A stretch of 64,000 bases of DNA from Stieleria marina (GTDB lineage Bacteria; Planctomycetota; Planctomycetia; Pirellulales; Pirellulaceae). Below, one piece after another: positions 43,806 to 52,886 of this stretch (position 1 is the stretch's first letter; each line of letters starts with the position of its first letter). A program made the translations under genes and the position numbers. The notes under the pieces were generated by a model, which saw nothing but the letters and a program-made list of their open reading frames with translations, made no database searches and was not told the origin of the DNA. The stretch covers positions 2,542,001-2,606,000 of the forward strand of contig CP036526.1 of NCBI GenBank assembly GCA_007741555.1, in the 5' to 3' direction.

Positions 43806-44525
43806 ATGTGCGGATCAGATGCAGGCAATTTGTCGGACTCCCTGTCCTCGCATGGTTTGTCAAAGGATCGACGCAAAACCATCCTTGGCGTCGCGTTGGA
43901 CATGGACGGGCTACTATTCGACACGGAAAAATTGTATTGGCAAGTCGGCGACACCGTCTTGCAGCGGCGTGGGTTTCGATTTTCGGCGGAGCTTCAGCAA
44001 CGAATGATGGGCCGCGTGGGTGTTTCGGCGATGGCGCAAATGATCGAAATGCATTCGCTAAAAGATTCCGCTGAGGATCTGCTTGCCGAATCCGACCAGA
44101 TTTATAGCGAGCTTTTGGGTGAAACGCCCGATAGCATGCCGGGGTTGGAATTGTGGATCGATTATCTTGACCAAATCGAAATGCCCTTTGGATTGGCCAC
44201 CAGCAGTCGGCGGAAGTTTGTCGATCGTATTTTTGAGTCGGTTCCTTGGCGAGAAGCGTTGCAGTTTGTTTTGACGGGAGACGACGTGGTCAATGGCAAA
44301 CCTGATCCGGAGATGTATCTCAAGGCTGCTGAAAAGCTGGGGATCGCTCCAGAGGCGATGATGGTTTTGGAGGACAGCGGCAACGGTTGTGCGGCTGCCG
44401 TAGCGGCCGGTGCCCAGACGGTCGCGATTCCTAGTGAACACACCAAGTCACAAGATTTCAGCGGTGCAATCTTGGTCGCCGAATCGCTGGCCGATCCAAT
44501 GCTGTGGTCGTTGCTGAGAGCTTGA
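43806..44525 (+). CDS. HAD-superfamily hydrolase, beta-phosphoglucomutase-like
   Basis: About 239 residues if ATG 43806 is used; TTG 43857 is an alternative. The nucleophile motif DMDGLLFDTE, the cap domain, 'LATSSRRKFVDRIF' (motif II) and 'GKPDPEMYLKAAEKLGIAPEAMMVLEDSGNG' (motifs III and IV) mark a subfamily I HAD enzyme like beta-phosphoglucomutase or phosphoglycolate phosphatase. The substrate is not evident. The gene starts back to back with the DUF3754 gene, leaving almost no space for separate promoters. Confidence 0.88.
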   Translation: MCGSDAGNLSDSLSSHGLSKDRRKTILGVALDMDGLLFDTEKLYWQVGDTVLQRRGFRFSAELQQRMMGRVGVSAMAQMIEMHSLKDSAEDLLAESDQIYSELLGETPDSMPGLELWIDYLDQIEMPFGLATSSRRKFVDRIFESVPWREALQFVLTGDDVVNGKPDPEMYLKAAEKLGIAPEAMMVLEDSGNGCAAAVAAGAQTVAIPSEHTKSQDFSGAILVAESLADPMLWSLLRA

Positions 44526-44671
44526 CTGAGGCAGGATGGATCACGTTGGGGGCATCAGTTCGGGGGATCACGTTCGGAGCTGAAACGATCGCGATGGGAA
44601 CGAGTTTGGAAGGGGCCCGTCACTTGGTCAAACTTACTCGGTTGATCCACCGGCGATTGCTTTGGGTAGAA

Positions 44672-47224
44672 TCACTCCCCGTGAATTTCCCACCATTTTC
44701 GTGCGTTGTCGGTGGACCATGGATAGTCGCTGCGGAGTTCGTCGACGACGGCGGAGAGATCCTCGACGGTTGTGAAACGGTCTTCGGGGTCCTTTGCCAT
44801 GCAGCGATCCACCAGATCGACGATCGCTGCGGGCAGTTCTTCGCCACGATGAATGTTCATGGCTACCGGAGCTTCGCTAAGGACTAACGCAAAGAGCGTT
44901 TCGGGGTCGCATTCCATGTAGGGCGGGCGTCCAGTGAGCAAAAAATAAGCGATGCAGCCGACGCTGTAGATGTCAGATCGTGGATCCATGCCGCCCGGTT
45001 CACGGTAACGTTCGGGGGCCATGTACATCGGCGTGCCCGCCCATACTGTTTCGGCGGTTTGGAACGAACCTAATTCTGAATTCAGTGGCTTCGCTAATCC
45101 GAAGTCAAACACGACTGCCCAGTCGCCGACCGATGGGTCCAAGGACAGCATGACGTTCTGAGGTTTGATGTCGCGATGTAGCAGCGACATGTTGTGCGCC
45201 TCGGCCAGCGCGTCGCAGATTTGTCTCAGGATCAATAGAACTCGGCCGATCTCTTGATACCCACTTCGCGACACAATTTCGTAGAGCGTGATGCCTCTTA
45301 GAAACTCCATCACACAAAATGCTTCGCCCTCTTCGCTGCGTCCGTAGTCGTAGATCATTACGCTGTGGGGATTGCTGAGCGAAGCTGCCAAGCGAGCCTC
45401 GCGGTCAAACCTCATTCGGTCGTCGCCGCTCCGTCGATCGTCACGCAGGACTTTCAGGGCTGTCTCGCGCCCTAGTTGTCGGTGTCTTGCACGGTAGACC
45501 ACTCCCATCCCGCCGCTGCCCAGTTCGCTAATCAATTCGTAGCGGCTAAGCGGGTGAACCGCCGCGTGCGCTCGCGAGGTTTGCTTTGCAATTTGCCTTG
45601 CCGCTAGAAACGCCGTCAATGTCAGAAGCGATCCGAGAATCAAAAACGAAAAGCGAACGATGCGCGCCGGCGCGAACGCTTTGGCGGCGTCGTGTTCGAC
45701 CAAGACACCGATCTGCCATTGTTCGTTCCAACGCCAGGCGCCAACCACCGGAACGCCGACGTAGTTGTTGTATTCTTGGACGCGGACATCCGGTTTGCCA
45801 GTGGTTGCACTTGCGACGCTGATGGTCAGCGGCAACGCACTGCGCAATATCTTGCCCACATTGCTTGGGCGAATCGTAAATCCCGGGTCGCTCACACGCA
45901 GGTTGGCCGCGATCTTTTCGGGCATCAATTCCAGTTCGACACGGTTGGCGGCCGTCACCGCATTGGGACTGTTGGTGATCATGACGCCGCGGCGATCGAC
46001 CGAATAGACGTCCAGTCCAGAGGTTTCAGATACTTCGTTAAACATCTGATCAAAGTCCTTGAACGTATCGATGCCACGCACCATCAAGGCAGCCACAATC
46101 AAGTCGTTTGTGTTGCGAACCGGAACCATGTGTGCCATCACGGGCAATTCGGTGTCGGGCGCTTGCCCGGATTCGTCTCGAGGCAATCGCGTCGGTCCAA
46201 ACAGAACGCGCTCTCCCCGCATGACTCGTGAAAGGTTGGCGGCACCGTCGGGCGCGATCGACGTGCCGACGTCCGATTTATCTGGGATCCAGCTGGCCAA
46301 GGTCGTGCCGGCACGATCCCAGACCGTGTACTTGACGTCGGAAAAGCCCGACAATTCTTGCAGCTGAGACCGGATTAGTTCGGTCTGTGCGGCTTTTTTT
46401 AGCTCTTCGCTGGGCGCGTCTTGTTTGGCGATTTCGACCAGTTCCAAAATGGATTGACGAACAGCGAGTTGTCGCGACCACGATTCAACCAATGCGGCTC
46501 GGTCGTCCAAGAATCCTTTGGTGGACAACGTGACGCTGTCTGCTAAACCGGATAGTTCTTTTTGCTTGGCTTCCCGCTGGCTGGTTGCGACTTGGACGTA
46601 GGTCCAGGAGCCAATCAATGCGGTCGGGAGTACGGCGGCCAACCAGAGCCATCCGGAATTGAGACGTTGGTTGCGACGTGTCCGACGGTCCCAAAAGCTA
46701 TTGCGTGGTTGCGGTGCTTTTGTTGTCTCGTCGCCAAACCGTGGTGAAGCATGCGTACGTTGGTTGCTTTGCAGAGTGATGGTTGAATCGAGATTCTTAC
46801 CCTGGCGTTGCTTTGGCTCTTTGTCGCGGCTAGTCGATTGGCCGACAGTCGGGCCGGCAGTCGGGTCGGCAGTCGGGTCGGCAGTCGGGCCGACAGCGTG
46901 AACGATGCGATCGAGGTCCGCCGGGTTACTGCCCGAGTCATAAGCACTGTCCAAGTCGTAGTCGCTGTCCAAGTCGTAATCGCTGTCCGCCGGTTTGGGC
47001 GTTGGCGTGGTCGCCATCATGGGCGGTCGCACCGGCTTGGCGAGTTCGCCTTCGCGGCGCGCCGATTCAGCGTCATGTTCACTTAATAGCGAAAGCACTT
47101 CGTCGACCAGTTCGTGGTCGTCGCCGGCTTTGGAATGAACGAATGAGATTTGTTGATCGGTCGGCTGCTCTTCGGCGTCTAAGAACAGCTCGCGAATGCG
47201 TGCGTAGCGAGCAGCGTCCATCAC
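44672..47224 (-). CDS. Transmembrane Ser/Thr protein kinase with Cache-like sensor, coupled to ECF sigma
   Basis: 850 residues in an unusual order. Residues 6-52 are the short module ('IRELFLDAEEQPTDQQISFV...EVLSLLSEH') found at the start of ECF-linked kinases. A low-complexity linker follows with DSDYDLDS and PTADP repeats. Then come a membrane helix (191-212), a Cache-like extracellular domain (about 215-510), a second helix (522-543) and a C-terminal kinase (561-830) with the glycine loop GSGGMG (569-574), Lys591, HRDIKPQN (683-690), DFGLA (707-711) and APE (736-738). All catalytic residues are intact. The gene overlaps the sigma gene by 4 nt. It should phosphorylate the sigma factor or its partners after sensing a ligand. 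Confidence 0.9.
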   Translation of the reverse strand: MMDAARYARIRELFLDAEEQPTDQQISFVHSKAGDDHELVDEVLSLLSEHDAESARREGELAKPVRPPMMATTPTPKPADSDYDLDSDYDLDSAYDSGSNPADLDRIVHAVGPTADPTADPTAGPTVGQSTSRDKEPKQRQGKNLDSTITLQSNQRTHASPRFGDETTKAPQPRNSFWDRRTRRNQRLNSGWLWLAAVLPTALIGSWTYVQVATSQREAKQKELSGLADSVTLSTKGFLDDRAALVESWSRQLAVRQSILELVEIAKQDAPSEELKKAAQTELIRSQLQELSGFSDVKYTVWDRAGTTLASWIPDKSDVGTSIAPDGAANLSRVMRGERVLFGPTRLPRDESGQAPDTELPVMAHMVPVRNTNDLIVAALMVRGIDTFKDFDQMFNEVSETSGLDVYSVDRRGVMITNSPNAVTAANRVELELMPEKIAANLRVSDPGFTIRPSNVGKILRSALPLTISVASATTGKPDVRVQEYNNYVGVPVVGAWRWNEQWQIGVLVEHDAAKAFAPARIVRFSFLILGSLLTLTAFLAARQIAKQTSRAHAAVHPLSRYELISELGSGGMGVVYRARHRQLGRETALKVLRDDRRSGDDRMRFDREARLAASLSNPHSVMIYDYGRSEEGEAFCVMEFLRGITLYEIVSRSGYQEIGRVLLILRQICDALAEAHNMSLLHRDIKPQNVMLSLDPSVGDWAVVFDFGLAKPLNSELGSFQTAETVWAGTPMYMAPERYREPGGMDPRSDIYSVGCIAYFLLTGRPPYMECDPETLFALVLSEAPVAMNIHRGEELPAAIVDLVDRCMAKDPEDRFTTVEDLSAVVDELRSDYPWSTDNARKWWEIHGE
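46846..46893. repeat. Four-copy 12-bp repeat in the kinase gene
   Basis: The unit CAGTCGGG(T/C)CGG runs four times in a row (46846-46893), encoding the Pro-Thr-Ala-Asp repeat of the cytosolic linker. It is a likely hot spot for length variation. Confidence 0.88.
46947..46988. repeat. 18-bp repeat in the kinase gene
   Basis: CTGTCCAAGTCGTA(G/A)TCG occurs at 46947-46964 and 46965-46982, with six bases of a third copy. It encodes the acidic DSDYDL repeats of the linker. Confidence 0.88.
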
Positions 47225-47856
47225 CCGTTCTCAGCACTCGGTGCGACAACCGATGCTTCTGGCGTCGAATCCATGGCATCGACTTCGCTGTCTTGGATCC
47301 CAGCATTCTGTCGAAGTTCGCGTCGCATCCAAGCGCGCGACATGGCCCATTCTTTTTCGATCGTTCGCAGACCCAGGTTCATTTCGGCAGCGATTTCGCG
47401 CATCGTCATGCCGCCAAAAAAACGCAGCTCGACAATCTTGGCTTGGCGTGGATTCAGTTCAGCCAGTGTCACCAGCAAATCATCCAGGGCAACGACATCA
47501 GCATCCTGGCTCAATTCAAACGTGACTTCATCGGTCAGTTGCCTTCGCTCCCATCCGCCACCGCGTTTAAGCGAGTGAACTTTGCGAGCGTGGTCGACCA
47601 AAATGCGACGCATGACTGTCGCTCCGATCGCAAAGAAGTGCGTTTTGCCCTGCCAGTTGATTCGCGAATGGTCAACCATCCGCATATACGCTTGATGGAC
47701 CAGCGAAGAAGAGCTGAGTCGATTTCGCAGCGGTTCGTTCTGAAGGAACCGTCCGGCAAGTCGGCGCAGGTCATCGTACATCACCGTAAACAGCTTGTCG
47801 GTTTCGCCTGCTTGGCCACTGCTGCTGCCCGAGAGGATTTCGGTGATCGACTTCAT
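47221..47856 (-). CDS. ECF-like sigma factor of the kinase-linked (TIGR02999-like) group
   Basis: The 211-residue protein has the segments 'LFTVMYDDLRRLAGRFLQNE', 'SSLVHQAYMRMVDHSRINWQGKTHFFAIGATVMRRILVDHAR' and the region 4 'LNPRQAKIVELRFFGGMTMREIAAEMNLGLRTIEKEWAMSRAWMRREL'. This is the sigma type annotated as TIGR02999, common in planctomycetes and acidobacteria and typically encoded next to a Ser/Thr kinase rather than an anti-sigma factor. The stop overlaps the kinase start. The C-terminus has a 25-residue tail of acidic character that could be a phosphorylation site region (inference). Confidence 0.92.
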   Translation of the reverse strand: MKSITEILSGSSSGQAGETDKLFTVMYDDLRRLAGRFLQNEPLRNRLSSSSLVHQAYMRMVDHSRINWQGKTHFFAIGATVMRRILVDHARKVHSLKRGGGWERRQLTDEVTFELSQDADVVALDDLLVTLAELNPRQAKIVELRFFGGMTMREIAAEMNLGLRTIEKEWAMSRAWMRRELRQNAGIQDSEVDAMDSTPEASVVAPSAENG

Positions 47857-47913
47857 AGTGAATGGCTAACCGCAAAAGAAAAGAGCGTCCGTGACGTGAC
47901 TCTATGATAACGT

Positions 47914-48834
47914 CTAATGGCCAGAGTTGCAGTGATTACTGGCCAAAGCCAAAGTCGTTGCGTGGATCGTAACGATATCTTCGATTCTAGGGGCGTAGCC
48001 CCCCGCCATTGCGATCGCCAAGGGGACGTTTTTCTGCTTGCTCCAGCCCAGAACGCGGGCGTCTCGGTCAGCGAGACCTTTCTGGGTGAGGTGTAAACGC
48101 CCCAAACGGTCGTCGATAAACGGATCGGCTCCGGCGAGATAGATTGCCAGATCGAAAGGTCCGTTTTGCAGCGCGTCGGCGTCCAGTTGTTCAAGCGATT
48201 CGTCTACTGCGTGCAAGTAGTCCGCGTCGCCTGTTCCGTCGGGCAGCGCGACGTCTAGATCGCTGGGCATTTTGCGAAGCGGAAAATTCTTGACGCCGTG
48301 AATTGACAGCGTGAACACGTCGGGATCGTCGGCAAAAATCGCTGCTGTCCCGTTGCCCTGATGAACATCCAAGTCGATTACGCAGGCACGCCGAATCAGA
48401 CCTTCGTTTTGTAGAGTGCGAATTGCCACGGCGGCGTCGTTGAACACGCAATATCCTTCGCCAGCATCGGCAAAGGCATGGTGCGTGCCGCCAGCCAAAT
48501 TTGCCGCCAAGCCATCGGAGAGAGCAGCTCGACAGGCCGCAATTGTCGCGCCCGTGCTGCGTCTTGAACGCTCGACCATTTTGGCCGACCAGGGAAAACC
48601 AATCCGGCGAATTTCCGCGGACGTCAGAGTCCCCTCGGCGACGGCCTGAAGATATTCGCTAGTGTGGCAGAGCGAAATTTCAAAATCGGTAGCAGCGGGC
48701 GGGACCAGGAGCGTGTCGGAGTCGTGGATCTCACTCTGAGCAATGCGCTGTCGCAGCAGTCGGTACTTTGCCATCGGAAAGCGATGGCTCTCTGGCAGTG
48801 GTAGCTCGAAATGATCGGTGTAGTAAAGTCGCAT
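47914..48834 (-). CDS. Histone-deacetylase-like zinc hydrolase (acetylpolyamine/acetoin-type family)
   Basis: 306 residues of the arginase/deacetylase fold. Visible catalytic features are 'GGTHHAFADAGEGYCVFNDAAVA' (paired His), 'IDLDVHQGNGTAAIF' (zinc Asp and His) and 'YLAGADPFIDDRLG' (second zinc Asp). Bacterial members deacetylate polyamines or small amides, and some are linked with acetoin use. There is no clue to the substrate from neighbours; a GTP or nucleoid role is not supported. It is 57 nt from the ECF-like sigma gene on the same strand and could share its promoter region. Confidence 0.92.
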   Translation of the reverse strand: MRLYYTDHFELPLPESHRFPMAKYRLLRQRIAQSEIHDSDTLLVPPAATDFEISLCHTSEYLQAVAEGTLTSAEIRRIGFPWSAKMVERSRRSTGATIAACRAALSDGLAANLAGGTHHAFADAGEGYCVFNDAAVAIRTLQNEGLIRRACVIDLDVHQGNGTAAIFADDPDVFTLSIHGVKNFPLRKMPSDLDVALPDGTGDADYLHAVDESLEQLDADALQNGPFDLAIYLAGADPFIDDRLGRLHLTQKGLADRDARVLGWSKQKNVPLAIAMAGGYAPRIEDIVTIHATTLALASNHCNSGH

Positions 48835-49019
48835 AGCTTGGTCGAACGAGTGCCCTGCTCTCTTGATGAATCGCTCCGTCTGTTTGAATCGCTGCCCTAC
48901 CCTGCTCTGTCCTGCATTCTCGCTGAGTCGTCGCCCAGATGAATTTGCTAGACTAGCAGGCTGTCCACTTTTCGTCAGCCATCAACCGGCTATTCGTCAG
49001 TCATCTAGGAAGTACCCCC

Positions 49020-49625
49020 GTGAACGATCCTGTTCAAAATCCATACATCGCACCCGGAGCAGTTGATTCCAGTGACATCGGGATCGCAGCCATCAAAGAC
49101 CGCGTGCGAATCGGAATGATCATCACGTTCGCACTCGTCCAGGGAGTCGTTTTTGCGACGGGCATCATGCTGTTTTTAATGCTCAACGGCGACGACGGGG
49201 TTGCTGCCGGAGCTCAGCCGGCGGCAGCGCAACCAGCCGGCGCGGGCGACTTGGTTTTGCCAGGTCTTGGGATTGCGATTGGCGTGGGCGCGTGTGTGGC
49301 GGCGTTGGTCGTTGGTGGCATGATGAAACGAATCAGCATCAACCACTTTCGGGCTCAATTGTCCGCTGCAGGTATCAAGCAAGTCGACCACACCGCGACG
49401 CAGTTTCCGCCGCAAGTCGATCAACTAATCAATGCGTCGCGAGCACGTACGATCGTCGGCCAAGCGATCTTGGAAGGTGCCGCGATGTTGAATGTCATCC
49501 TAATGTTTTTGGATGACAACCTGATTCACTTGGTGCCCATCGGCGTCCTGATTGCGGGCATCGTGATGCTGTTGCCTACGGTCGGCAAAAAGCTTGCTTT
49601 GGTTGAACAAGCCAGCTCGCGTTAG
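49020..49625 (+). CDS. Four-helix membrane protein of unknown function
   Basis: 201 residues with four hydrophobic segments (about 30-56, 77-101, 141-162 and 168-188). The N-terminus 'NPYIAPGA' resembles the Pro-rich start of many planctomycete membrane proteins that carry a PNPY-type motif. An Ala/Gln/Pro-rich loop separates helices 1 and 2. The start is GTG 49020 with AGGAAG 7-12 nt upstream. Function unknown. It is convergent with the COG3014-like gene. Confidence 0.75.
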   Translation: MNDPVQNPYIAPGAVDSSDIGIAAIKDRVRIGMIITFALVQGVVFATGIMLFLMLNGDDGVAAGAQPAAAQPAGAGDLVLPGLGIAIGVGACVAALVVGGMMKRISINHFRAQLSAAGIKQVDHTATQFPPQVDQLINASRARTIVGQAILEGAAMLNVILMFLDDNLIHLVPIGVLIAGIVMLLPTVGKKLALVEQASSR

Positions 49626-49684
49626 CAAACGTTTCTCAGGAGAACCGCACCGCAAGAATTGACGCGGCAAAGCGAGTGATGGAG

Positions 49685-51067
49685 TCAGTCATTGGCCAGA
49701 AAAACCAATTGATCCGGCGCGATTGCGACGAGGTATTCGTTTTTGCCATCGACGATTTCGATCTTGCGGGTTTGCCCCTGAGAAAGCGGACGCCCTGTGT
49801 TGTCGACGGGAACCAGCTGCACGGTATGAGTCCCGGCGGGCAATTCGATTCTCTGAGTTTGAATTTCGCGTGGCAGCATGCCCCAGCAACGCGTGTCCGC
49901 TTTTTCGGTGCTGCTCCAGACGGTTCCCGCCGCAAACTGAAAGATCGACGCTGATTGACCGGCCAGACCCAATTGTTGGCCCGCTTTGGCGACCATGGCT
50001 TCTTTGGTCGCGCGACGTACCACAGCGCGGGCGATCGTCCACGGCATTTCCGCCGAGATTTGATTGGCGGCCAATTGCGAAACGTCGGTCAAGGTTTGCG
50101 TGTTGCCGGCGGCCTGCCCATCAATGACCGTCGCCAATGTGGCAATGCTACTGGGCGGCAGGACCAATCGAGGCACTTTTACCGAAGCGATATTGGGAAG
50201 CGCAGTGGCGTGTTCTCCATCGTCGTCGTTGCTTTGACTGCTTCGCATCGCGCTGATTGCCTGCGATGCAATCGACAGAGCCGCGGTCGTCGTTTCGGCA
50301 ACGCCTTCTTCTAAGACAGGTCCGCGACCGACGCATCCCAACACATACAACACTCCGTTGCCTGGCGAACTGTGCGTACCGCCACTTGCGCGTGCGATGT
50401 CCGCGTGAACTGGTGCAAAATCCGGACGCACATCACTGACCAATTGATAAGCTCGGGCCGCGTCGTCGTAATCGTGATGAGTCGCTTCGCGTAGGATTCC
50501 TCTCAAGTAGGGCGCGATCGCGATCGGCTGAAACATTTCGTCGACTTCGATCAGTCCACGAGCTTCGGCGGCGCTGGCCAGTTCCGATTGCCGCATCGCC
50601 GCCTGCAACGCATAGCTTTCCGCGTCCGCTTGATCCGATGACAGCGAACACACCGCCAGCATTGTCCGAATCATGACTTCTTCGTAGCCTGCCGGTCGAT
50701 ACACTCGCGAGAGATCGTCGGTCAGTATCGACGCGGCTTCGTGGATCGGTGCGACTTTGGGCAAGGCATCAATCTCGCCCCGCATTTGTCGCAGGCTGGC
50801 TTCCGCGGCTTTGGGTTTGCCGGATGCCAGTTCGATCATGGCCAGGTCCAGCTTCGCTGCCGCCGAGATCCGGTTGTTGTCGCCTGACAGGTCGACCAAG
50901 ATTTCTTCGGCGGCCAGAATATCGCCTGCGGCAAACGCATCGCGCGCGACGTCCAACGTCTTGGGCGAAGTCGCGCAGCCGGCTGACATGCCGCACAGCA
51001 ACACACCGAGTGCGACCCACAGGATCGCGATGCGAGAATGATCGCTGATGATGCTGCGCCCGAACAT
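49685..51067 (-). CDS. COG3014-like lipoprotein
   Basis: 460 residues with a signal peptide and lipobox ending at Cys31 (GMSAGC). Helical repeats like TPR units cover about 38-170 ('ARDAFAAGDILAAEEIL', 'AKLDLAMIELASGKPKAAEASLRQM'), and the middle contains 'GGTHSSPGNGVLYVLGCVGRGPVLEEG' before a beta-rich C-terminal part. This arrangement matches the uncharacterised lipoprotein group COG3014, which in other bacteria sits beside lpoB. The LpoB-like gene here lies 83 nt upstream in the same direction, which supports the call. Confidence 0.78.
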   Translation of the reverse strand: MFGRSIISDHSRIAILWVALGVLLCGMSAGCATSPKTLDVARDAFAAGDILAAEEILVDLSGDNNRISAAAKLDLAMIELASGKPKAAEASLRQMRGEIDALPKVAPIHEAASILTDDLSRVYRPAGYEEVMIRTMLAVCSLSSDQADAESYALQAAMRQSELASAAEARGLIEVDEMFQPIAIAPYLRGILREATHHDYDDAARAYQLVSDVRPDFAPVHADIARASGGTHSSPGNGVLYVLGCVGRGPVLEEGVAETTTAALSIASQAISAMRSSQSNDDDGEHATALPNIASVKVPRLVLPPSSIATLATVIDGQAAGNTQTLTDVSQLAANQISAEMPWTIARAVVRRATKEAMVAKAGQQLGLAGQSASIFQFAAGTVWSSTEKADTRCWGMLPREIQTQRIELPAGTHTVQLVPVDNTGRPLSQGQTRKIEIVDGKNEYLVAIAPDQLVFLAND

Positions 51068-51150
51068 ATTGATCGATTCCTTGGACAGTTCGGCTCTCTC
51101 TTGGCAGTGTCAGAGAGCGAAGCAGCCAAGTTGCTCTGGAGAAAGAACTG

Positions 51151-51906
51151 TTACCCGTCAGCTTGGTCGCCGACTCCATAGTTCCACCACTTGCCGACGC
51201 GCGACTTGGAGTAGCCTTTGCGGATTTTTGCGGACTCTTTGACGGTGTCGCCTGTGTGTATGTTGACCATCTCCAGGGTCAACAAATAATCGCGTTGACT
51301 GGTGCGATTGCGATCCGTGGTCCCGCTGGTGATGGTGGCGTACATCAGGTAGTCGACCGGAGTGCCTTGTTGTCCCAGTGCGTTGGCGAACGCGGTTCGA
51401 TTGTTTGGCAAAAACAGGGAATCCGGACGCAGGCGAGTTTCGACCAAAGCGGCATCGACCATGCGGCGGCTGACGACGCGAAATGATTCGGCCGAATTGA
51501 TTTGCGAATCGATGCGTTCGTAGAGTTGGTCTTTGAAGTCCAGCATTTCTTCGGCGCTTTTGTTTTCGATCCCGATGAAACACACGTTGGCGGGGCCGAC
51601 GGCCAGCGGGGCATGGACGGCTGATCCAATGGTCATGTTTTGCGACAGGCCATCGCTGTCAAACGTGACCGGACGCACTGCAGTGGGGCATCGGCCCAAT
51701 AGTTTGGCGACTGATTCGTCCACTAGCGGATTCCAAGTCGCGGCCCCCGCAGCGTGGCTGCCGACCATGTCTTTGTCGTCGTTGGCCAACAAGTGTCCAT
51801 ATTGTCGACCAGCGCATCCAGCGGCTAGCAAGCAGAGGGCGGCGACGGCCATGAATCGGCGGAACGGTCGATGGAACTTTGTGATCCGTGTCATCGATTG
51901 AGTCAT
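51151..51906 (-). CDS. LpoB-like lipoprotein
   Basis: 251 residues with lipobox ending at Cys31 (LAAGC). The core 'ANVCFIGIENKSAEEMLDFKDQLYERIDSQINSAESFRVVSRR' and 'YLMYATITSGTTDRNRTSQRDYLLTLEMVNIHTGDTVKESAKIRKGY' correspond to the fold of LpoB, the outer membrane lipoprotein that activates peptidoglycan synthase PBP1B. Planctomycetes make thin or atypical peptidoglycan, and the partner here is unknown. A start at 51894 (Met5) is possible. Followed by a COG3014-like lipoprotein gene. Confidence 0.75.
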   Translation of the reverse strand: MTQSMTRITKFHRPFRRFMAVAALCLLAAGCAGRQYGHLLANDDKDMVGSHAAGAATWNPLVDESVAKLLGRCPTAVRPVTFDSDGLSQNMTIGSAVHAPLAVGPANVCFIGIENKSAEEMLDFKDQLYERIDSQINSAESFRVVSRRMVDAALVETRLRPDSLFLPNNRTAFANALGQQGTPVDYLMYATITSGTTDRNRTSQRDYLLTLEMVNIHTGDTVKESAKIRKGYSKSRVGKWWNYGVGDQADG

Positions 51907-52403
51907 TCTTTCGATTTCAGTAGTTGGGTGTGATGTCGTGGTTTCGAGCCGGCAGTTGCTCGCTGTTCAGCGAAACCGCCTCAATTACGTACCAAAATGC
52001 ACTGATCATCAGCCATATCAGGCCGACGCCGCGGCGGTTGCACTATTCGCCGCGATCTTCCGTCCGGTTGAGGTCGCAATGGCATCGGAATCAAGCGTTT
52101 TGGTGGCGGTTGCACGATTAGCGGCGGTTATCGCAGTCGGCTTAGTCGTTTCATCGGTATTTATGGGCACCAGTTGTTGACAAAGCTGACCGCAGCGAGA
52201 AACTCTGTTGAGATCCCCGGGGCTTCCCGAAGCCCGTAATTTGCCGCGTTGTCAGAAAACTCCCGTTTGGTGAATTGACAGCAACCGGTGATTGGATTTT
52301 GTTGTCTGCTGCGATTGCGGCCCGTTTTCTTCAAACGTCGCGTCAAAAACCGGCTGAATTCGCTGCCGCTCCCTCCAAAAAACAGTTTTTCACGACACTG
52401 CCC
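51907..52403. other. Divergent intergenic region with one hairpin
   Basis: Nearly 500 bases between the LpoB-like gene and the acidic protein. A perfect 6-bp hairpin GGGCTT-CCCG-AAGCCC is at 52220-52235. Frames within (for example 51938-52180) have no recognisable content. The next gene could extend upstream to a TTG at 52275. Confidence 0.4.
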
Positions 52404-52886
52404 ATGACTGTTGTTTCCCCCGTTTCGACATTGCCATCGATTGGACTGCCTACCGATGTCTTGGTAGTCGCCGATGCTTCCGCGAGTCCGTTGGCTATTC
52501 CAGCTCCTCAGGTGCCTGCGCCGCAGCTGCCGACTCCCCGAGCAGCGGACGACGAAGAAGAAAAAGTCGAGGAAAGCGATGATGAAAATGACGATGACGA
52601 CCTGGAAAGCGACTCATTTGGCAATGACGACGAAGCGGACACCGACGACGGCTTCAACGATGGATTGGACGAAGACGACGAATTAGATGAATTTGACGAC
52701 ATCGACGAAGACGACTTTGACGACGGCTTCGATGATGATTTCGAGGAAGAACTCGATGACGACTACGAAATCGAGATCGACGACGAAATTAGTGACGAAT
52801 TCGGTCTCAGCACCGGACCGCCAAAGCCAGACAAAGACGAAGATGATCTTGGCGATTTCGAAGATTTCGACAATTTGCACCGCTAG
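52404..52886 (+). CDS. Highly acidic low-complexity protein
   Basis: With start ATG 52404 this gives 160 residues; an in-frame TTG at 52275 would give 203. After a Pro/Ala-rich part comes about 100 residues in which Asp and Glu make up more than half, with motifs such as DDDFEEELDDDYEIEIDDE. The predicted isoelectric point is extremely low. Codon choice (mix of GAC/GAT and GAA/GAG) looks like protein coding rather than a DNA repeat. Role unknown; calcium binding or a chaperone-like function would be guesses. A hairpin (52903-52931) follows the stop by 16 nt. Confidence 0.65.
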   Translation: MTVVSPVSTLPSIGLPTDVLVVADASASPLAIPAPQVPAPQLPTPRAADDEEEKVEESDDENDDDDLESDSFGNDDEADTDDGFNDGLDEDDELDEFDDIDEDDFDDGFDDDFEEELDDDYEIEIDDEISDEFGLSTGPPKPDKDEDDLGDFEDFDNLHR

